Shown here piece after piece: positions 59,118 through 64,000 of a DNA stretch of 64,000 nucleotides. The position numbers and the translations under genes are program-made. Origin of the DNA: Cobetia amphilecti (GTDB taxonomy: Bacteria; Pseudomonadota; Gammaproteobacteria; Pseudomonadales; Halomonadaceae). The stretch spans positions 2,542,001 through 2,606,000 of the forward strand of contig NZ_CP084115.1 in the NCBI RefSeq assembly GCF_020217465.1, read 5' to 3'. Every line of letters begins with the position of its first letter. The first letter of the stretch is position 1. The notes beneath the pieces were generated by a model. The model made no database searches, was not told where the DNA came from, and was given only the letters and a program-made list of their open reading frames with translations.

Positions 59118-60855
59118 GTGACAGCAACACGCAACCCCGCAGCGGCTGAGCGCGCTGTTAGCAACGGCGTTCCGCGCTCATCCGGTCTGCTTGGCGACTA
59201 CGACAAGGGGCTGTTCTGGCCCGTCCTCAGCATATATCCTGATCATGATCTACGCCCTGGCGGCGCCGGAGCAGACCGGCGCGGCGCTGTCCGGCATACG
59301 TGACTTCCTGATCTTCAATTTCGGCTGGAGCTTCGTGCTCGGGGTCGCCGCGACGCTGATCTTCAGCTTCTATCTGTTGCTCAGCCCCTTCGGCAGCATC
59401 CGCCTGGGGCCGGATGATTCACGTCCTGAGTTCAGCTATGTGGCGTGGATCTCGATGATCTTTAGCTGCGGGCTGGGCATTGGCTTCGTGTTCTTCAGCG
59501 TCGCCGAGCCATTGACGCACCTCTACACCTCCTCGCATGTGCAGGACCTCAATCAGGTCGGCCAGCAGGCCGGGGTATCAACCGCGATCCGCAACACCCT
59601 GATGGACTGGGGCATGAATGGCTGGGCACTGTTTGCCGTGGCCGCCTGGGCCATCGCCTTTCCGGCCTATCGCCTCGGGCAGCCGCTGACGGTCGCCACC
59701 GGTCTATATGGTCTTCTGGGGGAGCGCTGCAACAGCAGTCTGTGGGGAAAGCTTGCCAACGGGCTTGGCGTGATCGGTACCATCGGCGGCAATGCCACCA
59801 TGATCGGGCTGGGCGTCACCTCCATCAGCTATGCCTTGAAGGTGCTGTTCGGACTCGAGTTCGGCGCCTTCGGTCAGGCCATGGTGATGCTGGTGATCAT
59901 CATCGCCTACGTGGCATCGGCGGCGACCGGCATCGGGCGCGGCATCAAGTACCTCAGCCTGCTCAACATGATCATGGCCGGCGCCATATTGCTGGCGCTG
60001 CTGGCCTTCGGTCACGCCCCGGCGCAGTACCTGCTGAACATGATCACCCAGCAGTTCGGTGACTACTTCGGCTCGGTATTCGTCAACCAGTTCTGGACCG
60101 ACGCGGGCAGCTTCGAACAGCGTGAGTGGGTGGGCTGGTGGATGATCTTCTACTGGCTCTGGTACATCTCCTATATCCCCCTCTGCGGCGGTTTCATCGC
60201 GCGCATCTCCCGCGGCCGCACCCTGCGCGAATTCGTGTTCGGCGTGGTGGTGGTGCCGATGCTGCTGTCGATCGTGTGGTTCAGCATCTGGGGCGGCTCG
60301 GCCGGCTATGCCGAGGTCAATCAGATCGTACCGCTGTGGGAAAGCGTGCAGGGCAATCCGGAATCCGGCATCTACCTGTTGCTGCAGAGCATGCCCGGCG
60401 GCTGGTGGCTGTGCCTCGCGGTGCTGTTCAACATCATCGTCTTCGCCGTCACCACCTCGGATTCGGCCTCGTTCTTCTCGGCCATGCAGGTCTCCAATGG
60501 CAACGAGAACCCGAAGATCCTGATGCGCCTGCTGTGGGGCGTGATCATCGGCGTCACCGGCATCGTCTTCCAGCTCGCCGGTGGCTTCACCGCCATCAAG
60601 TGCCTGGCGATCGTGGTCGGCGCGCCCTTCTTCCTCGTCAGCATCGCTTACATGTTCTCGGTCTATCGCATGCTCAAGGCGACCCATGAACAGCCCGCGA
60701 CGGCCATGCAGCCGGCCCCTCAGGTAAAGCCTCTGCCTGCCGAAGCCGTTGAGCCGGAAGCCCCAAGTGCTGTCTCACCCACCACGCCAGCTAGTACGCC
60801 CGCGCCGCCCTCCCTCCCGGGGTCGGGAAGCCAACCCATCCCGGGCGCGACCTAA
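59118..60855 (+). pseudogene. BCCT-family transporter with a frameshift in the first helix
   Basis: GTG at 59118 with GGAGG 7 bases upstream starts a BCCT N-terminus ending GDYDKGLFWPVLSI. The frame then breaks at about 59232-59236 (one extra base) and continues as ILIMIYALAAPEQTG. Removing one base gives 578 residues. The rest is typical: FGWSFVLGVAATLIFSFYLL, GIGFVFFSVAEPL, FWTDAGSFEQREWVGWWMIF and GGFIARISRGRTLREF. The normal Trp box is altered (FYWLWYISYIP instead of a W-rich FYWxWW), suggesting a substrate other than betaine. A proline-rich tail ends the protein. BCCT proteins import quaternary amines or similar solutes with Na+ or H+. The FAD oxidase downstream could use such a substrate. 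The shift may be real or an error. Confidence 0.82.
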
Positions 60856-60930
60856 ACGGCATGACGGGCTCACGTCGACTCGAGCAGGCAAGTCACCCGA
60901 GCGCAACGCGCACGAACCAACACCGCCATT

Positions 60931-61010
60931 GATCGCCAATGACAATGATCACCAATGACAATGATCACCAATGACAACGATCACCAATGACAACGATCGC
61001 CAACAACAAG
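60931..61010 (+). repeat. 16-bp tandem repeats (five units)
   Basis: Five consecutive 16-mers of the form GATCRCCAATGACAAY, the last one diverged, lie in the 170-bp gap between the BCCT stop and the FAD oxidase start, ending 17 bp before that start. The unit length is not a multiple of three and it is non-coding, so copy-number change would alter spacing around the translation start or promoter. Confidence 0.9.
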
Positions 61011-61027
61011 ACGGATGGTGACCCACG

Positions 61028-62384
61028 ATGACTGTCAAGCAGCCTTACAACCCTCACTACGACCCTCTCAAGGACAGCTCCCCAGGCGAAGGAGTGGATT
61101 ATGCGCCGAGCTACTGGCGCTACCACGCAGGGCCGCCGCCAGAGAATGATGGCCCGGTCACTGACGACATGGAGGCCGACGTGGTGCTGATCGGTGCCGG
61201 CTTCACCGGCCTTGCCACGGCGATGTTCCTGGCGCGCGAGCATGGCATCAAGGCGGTGGTGCTGGAGGCCAATCAGATCGGCTGGGGCTGCACCAGCCGC
61301 AATGGCGGCCAGGGCCATCTGGCCTGGGGGCGCCTGAGTCGCAGCCAGTGGGTCAGGAAATGGGGCGTCGACATGGCGCGCCAGTTGCACGCCAATAGCC
61401 TGGAGGGTTTCGAGGTCTTCAAGTCCCTGACCCAGGACCCGGAGGTGGACTGCGAGCCTCAGCCACTGGGCAATCTGCTGATCGCCCACAGTCCGCAGGC
61501 CATGCAGCATCTCGAGGCCGAATCACGCCTGTGCAACAACATCCTCGGCTACCGGACCCGAACGCTGGACCGCGCGTCAGTGCATCGTGACTTCATGGGC
61601 GATCAGGAGAGTCACGGTGCGATGCTCGAGCCTGAAGGCATCGCGGTACAGCCGCTCAAGCTGGCCTACAGCTACGCGCGTATCGCGCGCCACCATGGCG
61701 CCAGAATCCACACCAGCAGCCCGGTGCAGCACTGGACAACCGAGAACGGCATCCACTATCTGCAGACGCCGGGTGGCACGGTGAAGGCGCGCGCGGTGGG
61801 CTATACCAGCCCCAATCTTCACTCGCTGACCGCCTATCGCAACATGCCGATCATGGCCAATTCGGTGTGGACGCGCACCCTGACCGACGATGAGATCGAG
61901 GCTTGTGGCCTGCGTTCGACCATCCTGACCACGGACACACGCAAGCTGCGTTATTACTATCGCCTACTACCCGAGAAACGCCTGCAGATCGGCACGCGTA
62001 GCGCCATCAGTGGCGCGGATGCGCAGAATGCCCGGCATCTGGATGTGGTGCATGAGGCCATCGCGCGCAAGTTCCCGGCGCTGGCCGGCATCGAGACGCC
62101 GTGGTTCTCGCATGGATGGATATCTCCCACGACATGATGCCGCGCATCGTGCAGCCGGACCCAAGCAGCAGATCTTCTACTCCCAGGGCTACAGCGGCAA
62201 CGGCGTGTCGTTCTCGGCCTATGCCTCCAAGCAGCTGGCCGCGCTGATCGCCGGGCAGTCGTTGCCGGAGGCCCATCTGCCGATCTTCAACTCGCCGCTG
62301 CCCGCCCATCCACTCAGACCTATCCGGCGCATGGGCCAACACCTGCTCTACAAGTATTTCCAGGTGCTGGACAAGGTGAGCTGA
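61028..62384 (+). pseudogene. FAD-dependent amine/D-amino-acid oxidase (DAO family, PuuB-like), two frameshifts near the 3' end
   Basis: The first frame (61028-62137) has VVLIGAGFTGLATAMFLARE, the FAD-binding GxGxxG loop, then GWGCTSRNGGQGHLAWG, as in gamma-glutamylputrescine oxidase and related glycine/amine oxidases. It ends early after HGW. The conserved end continues in two other frames: DISHDMMPRIVQPDP, then KQQIFYSQGYSGNGVSFSAY to a stop at 62384. One base is missing near 62118 and one near 62161; restoring both gives 452 residues, the family's length. It would oxidise an amine or amino-acid derivative, releasing H2O2. Neighbours (BCCT transporter, PuuR-like regulator) suggest catabolism of an imported amine. 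Two indels within 45 bp could be decay or sequencing error. Confidence 0.85.
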
Positions 62385-62492
62385 GTAACGCCCCGCGCGA
62401 GTTCCGCCACTGATCGCCTCTATCACTTCTCAATACGCCGCGGCGCACTCCAATGCCGTCGCGACACCTCCCACTGACATGCCTCTTGCGGC

Positions 62493-62897
62493 ATGCAAGC
62501 ACCAGAGAGACGCACCATAAATCGTGAACAGATGACCGCAATGTTCGACGCCTTCAATCGCCACGCCATCGATGAGGTCATGGAGTACTTCGCCGACGAT
62601 GTGGTCTTCGACACCGTGTCCGGCGATGAGGCGCACGGCACGCGTATCGTCGGTAAAGCCGCCGTGCGCGACGCCTTCGTGAATACCTGGACGACAATGC
62701 CCGATGTGCAGTGGGCCAAGGGCGAGTTCTTCTTCGCCGATCAGCGCGTCGTCTCCGAATGCACCTTCATGGCGACCCAGCCCGATGGCCAGCGTGTCGA
62801 AGCCGACAGCGTGGATCTCTTCACCATCGAGAAGGGCAAGATCACCCGCAAACAGGCCTTCCGCAAGCAGCGACCGGCCTTTACTCCAGCTGCCTGA
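62493..62897 (+). CDS. SnoaL-like/NTF2-fold small protein
   Basis: 134 residues from ATG at 62493; MTAMFDAF at 62532 is an alternative start. The cone-fold pattern is clear: helix REQMTAMFDAFNRHAIDEVM, YFADDVVFDTVSGDEAHG with the acidic pocket residues, GKAAVRDAFVNTW, and C-terminal strands RVVSECTFMATQPDGQRV and SVDLFTIEKGKITRKQAF. Proteins of this fold are small isomerases, hydratases or binding proteins of diverse function. Close to the FAD oxidase on the same strand, it may process the oxidation product, but that is only positional inference. Confidence 0.8.
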   Translation: MQAPERRTINREQMTAMFDAFNRHAIDEVMEYFADDVVFDTVSGDEAHGTRIVGKAAVRDAFVNTWTTMPDVQWAKGEFFFADQRVVSECTFMATQPDGQRVEADSVDLFTIEKGKITRKQAFRKQRPAFTPAA

Positions 62898-62913
62898 GGG
62901 TAACGCGCAGCGC

Positions 62914-62954
62914 ATACGCAAAAGGCCAGTCATCATGACTGGCCTTTTGCGTAT
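62914..62954. terminator. Terminator after the SnoaL-like gene
   Basis: Nearly perfect 20-bp inverted repeat (ATACGCAAAAGGCCAGTCAT and its complement) with a tiny loop, 16 bp after the stop at 62897. A/T runs within the stem's base let it act in both directions. Confidence 0.85.
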
Positions 62955-63109
62955 CAACATCTATCTCGACACGACGATTTGATAACGACACAGGCTTATC
63001 TCTTGACGCCGCATGCTGATAATCTTGCTGATGAAAACCGCTGTATGCTTTTCATCCACATGAAACGCCACTCATTGACCGCCAGTTCCCATTGCCAAGA
63101 GGAAACCGG

Positions 63110-63733
63110 ATGACCACGGACACAGACTCCTCACAGGCATCAACCGACAGCACACTAAGCAATGCAGAACAGGAAGACCGCCGTATCGGCAGGCAGCTGC
63201 GCGACCTGCGCAAGTCCCGCCAGCTGACCTTGAACCAACTGGCAGGCCAAGTCGGCAAATCCGTCGGCTACCTGAGCCAGGTGGAGCGTGGCGTCTCCTC
63301 GCTGCCCATCGGAGTGTTGCAGACGCTGAGTGACGCCCTAGACGTGCGCGTCAGCTGGTTCTTCCAGCCGGGCGGCAGTGACTCGGCGGCCGAGCAGGAA
63401 ACTATCGTGCGCGCGGATCAGCGCCGCGCCATGAACCTTGGCACCATCGGTGCACGGGAAGAATTGCTCTCCCCTCGCCTGAGCGGTCAGCTCATCCTGA
63501 TCATGACCCGCCTGCAGCCCGGTGGCAGCGGCGGCGAGACACCGCGTGAGCGGCGCGGTGAGGAAGCGGGCTATGTGGAAAGTGGCCAGCTGGAGCTGAC
63601 CCTCGGCGAACAGATCTTCCTGCTCAACCCGGGCGACAGCTTCTCGCTCACCGGGGAAGAACCCCACTGGATTCGCAATCCCGGCGAGACCGAGACCCGC
63701 ATCGTCTGGGTGATGACGGGCGTGGAGTACTGA
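63110..63733 (+). CDS. XRE-family regulator with C-terminal cupin domain (PuuR-like)
   Basis: 207 residues from ATG at 63110 (AAGAGG 7 bases upstream; the upstream TTG at 63092 lacks support). The HTH spans about residues 25-80: RQLRDLRKSRQLTLNQLAGQ, VGKSVGYLSQVERGVSSLPI. The cupin domain is at about 120-205, with EAGYVESGQLELTLGEQIFL, LNPGDSFSLTGEEPHWIRNP. This architecture is that of PuuR and related regulators of amine and amino-acid catabolism, where the cupin binds the inducer. Its position beside a PuuB-like oxidase and a BCCT transporter suggests it controls them. Confidence 0.88.
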   Translation: MTTDTDSSQASTDSTLSNAEQEDRRIGRQLRDLRKSRQLTLNQLAGQVGKSVGYLSQVERGVSSLPIGVLQTLSDALDVRVSWFFQPGGSDSAAEQETIVRADQRRAMNLGTIGAREELLSPRLSGQLILIMTRLQPGGSGGETPRERRGEEAGYVESGQLELTLGEQIFLLNPGDSFSLTGEEPHWIRNPGETETRIVWVMTGVEY

Positions 63734-63845
63734 GGCAGCGCGCTCAGGGGCTGCTTGTTCGCGCCATTTTATTTTCCTTCACTTATATACACCCCGCTGA
63801 TGCATGTCCCTTCTGTTTCATGGCCCTCTTGGTTCATCTCCTCTC

Positions 63846-64000
63846 TCAATGGGGCATCTTGTCGCGCGTGGTGTAATAGACGCTATCGATATGCGAGAGC
63901 ATGGCGCGTTCAGCAGCATCCGGGTCACCGGCACGTAGCGCCTCGACAATACGCACATGCTCTTCATAGCTGCGCTTGATCGAGCCGTGTTCGGCCATGA
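63846..64000 (-). CDS. C-terminal end of a GntR/FCD regulator (cut by window edge)
   Basis: Only the last 50 or so residues are in the window; the minus strand reads RSYEEHVRIVEALRAGDPDA, AERAMLSHIDSVYYTTRDK, ending MPH and TGA. The E-H-x2-I-x2-A-L-x2-G-D-x2-A-A-x3-M-x2-H-I pattern is the final helix pair of FCD ligand domains (FadR-type GntR proteins). It converges on the XRE-cupin gene. Confidence 0.75.
   Translation of the reverse strand, partial: MAEHGSIKRSYEEHVRIVEALRAGDPDAAERAMLSHIDSVYYTTRDKMPH

Noticed and set aside
59191..59303. TTG start at 59191 for the BCCT transporter
   Set aside because: It would replace the conserved DYDKGLFWPV segment, which is present in the neighbouring frame from 59118 with a good RBS; a frameshift explains the data better.

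Overview
The window looks like chromosome from a halophilic or marine gammaproteobacterium of the Halomonadaceae type (Halomonas or Cobetia are the best guesses). The evidence is high-GC coding sequence, a giant acidic RTX adhesin with a LapE/LapB/LapC-like exporter, NhaC and BCCT transporters, and PoxB. This placement is inferred from gene content; no rRNA, tRNA or other marker is present.

Layout. (1) 1-22570: the 3' end of a giant type I secreted adhesin (over 5,870 residues, cut by the window edge). It is built from four 585-bp repeats and then at least 18 nearly identical 633-bp repeats, and ends in RTX blocks and a terminator. An overlapping three-gene exporter follows (TolC-like, ABC transporter, HlyD-like). 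(2) 22671-25565: a small unknown protein, an alpha-oxoamine-synthase-like PLP enzyme, and a FrnE/DsbA-like oxidoreductase convergent with it. (3) 25775-43656, all minus strand: a surface-polysaccharide locus. Read in transcription order it encodes Wzc-like co-polymerase/kinase, initiating sugar-phosphate transferase, Wzx-like flippase, a GT-A-like protein, GT4, EpsG-like polymerase, two GT4s, UDP-sugar epimerase, Ugd and an O-antigen ligase (frameshifted). The middle (about 29.8-38.1 kb) is strikingly AT-rich and was probably acquired horizontally. An IS5-type remnant, an IS30 and an IS3 split the locus. (4) 43803-52150: an insertion-sequence graveyard. An IS481-type element carries an IS3-type element, which itself carries an IS1380 and an ISL3. 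Further on lie a second copy of the 32-kb IS3, a 386-bp deleted IS481 and an IS3 orfA scrap. (5) 52367-64000: metabolism and transport: PoxB, nitronate monooxygenase, a GntR/aminotransferase/NhaC operon with a candidate operator, a BCCT transporter and an FAD amine oxidase (both frameshifted), a SnoaL-like protein, an XRE-cupin regulator, and the end of another GntR regulator.

How the parts fit. Regions 1 and 3 both build the cell surface: an adhesin with its own exporter, and a Wzx/Wzy-type exopolysaccharide or capsule. A 12-base match to the RfaH-recruiting ops element lies on the minus strand at 49113-49124. Removing the nested IS block would place it about 190 bp upstream of wzc, so the block seems to have separated an antitermination leader from its operon. 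Two nearly identical IS3 copies in direct orientation, 18 kb apart, bracket the wzy-to-wzc half of the locus. The 3' region looks like amine and amino-acid metabolism with local regulators.

Caution: three genes (O-antigen ligase, BCCT, FAD oxidase) carry single-base indels, which could be true decay or phase variation or could be assembly errors. The copy number of the 633-bp repeats also depends on the assembly.
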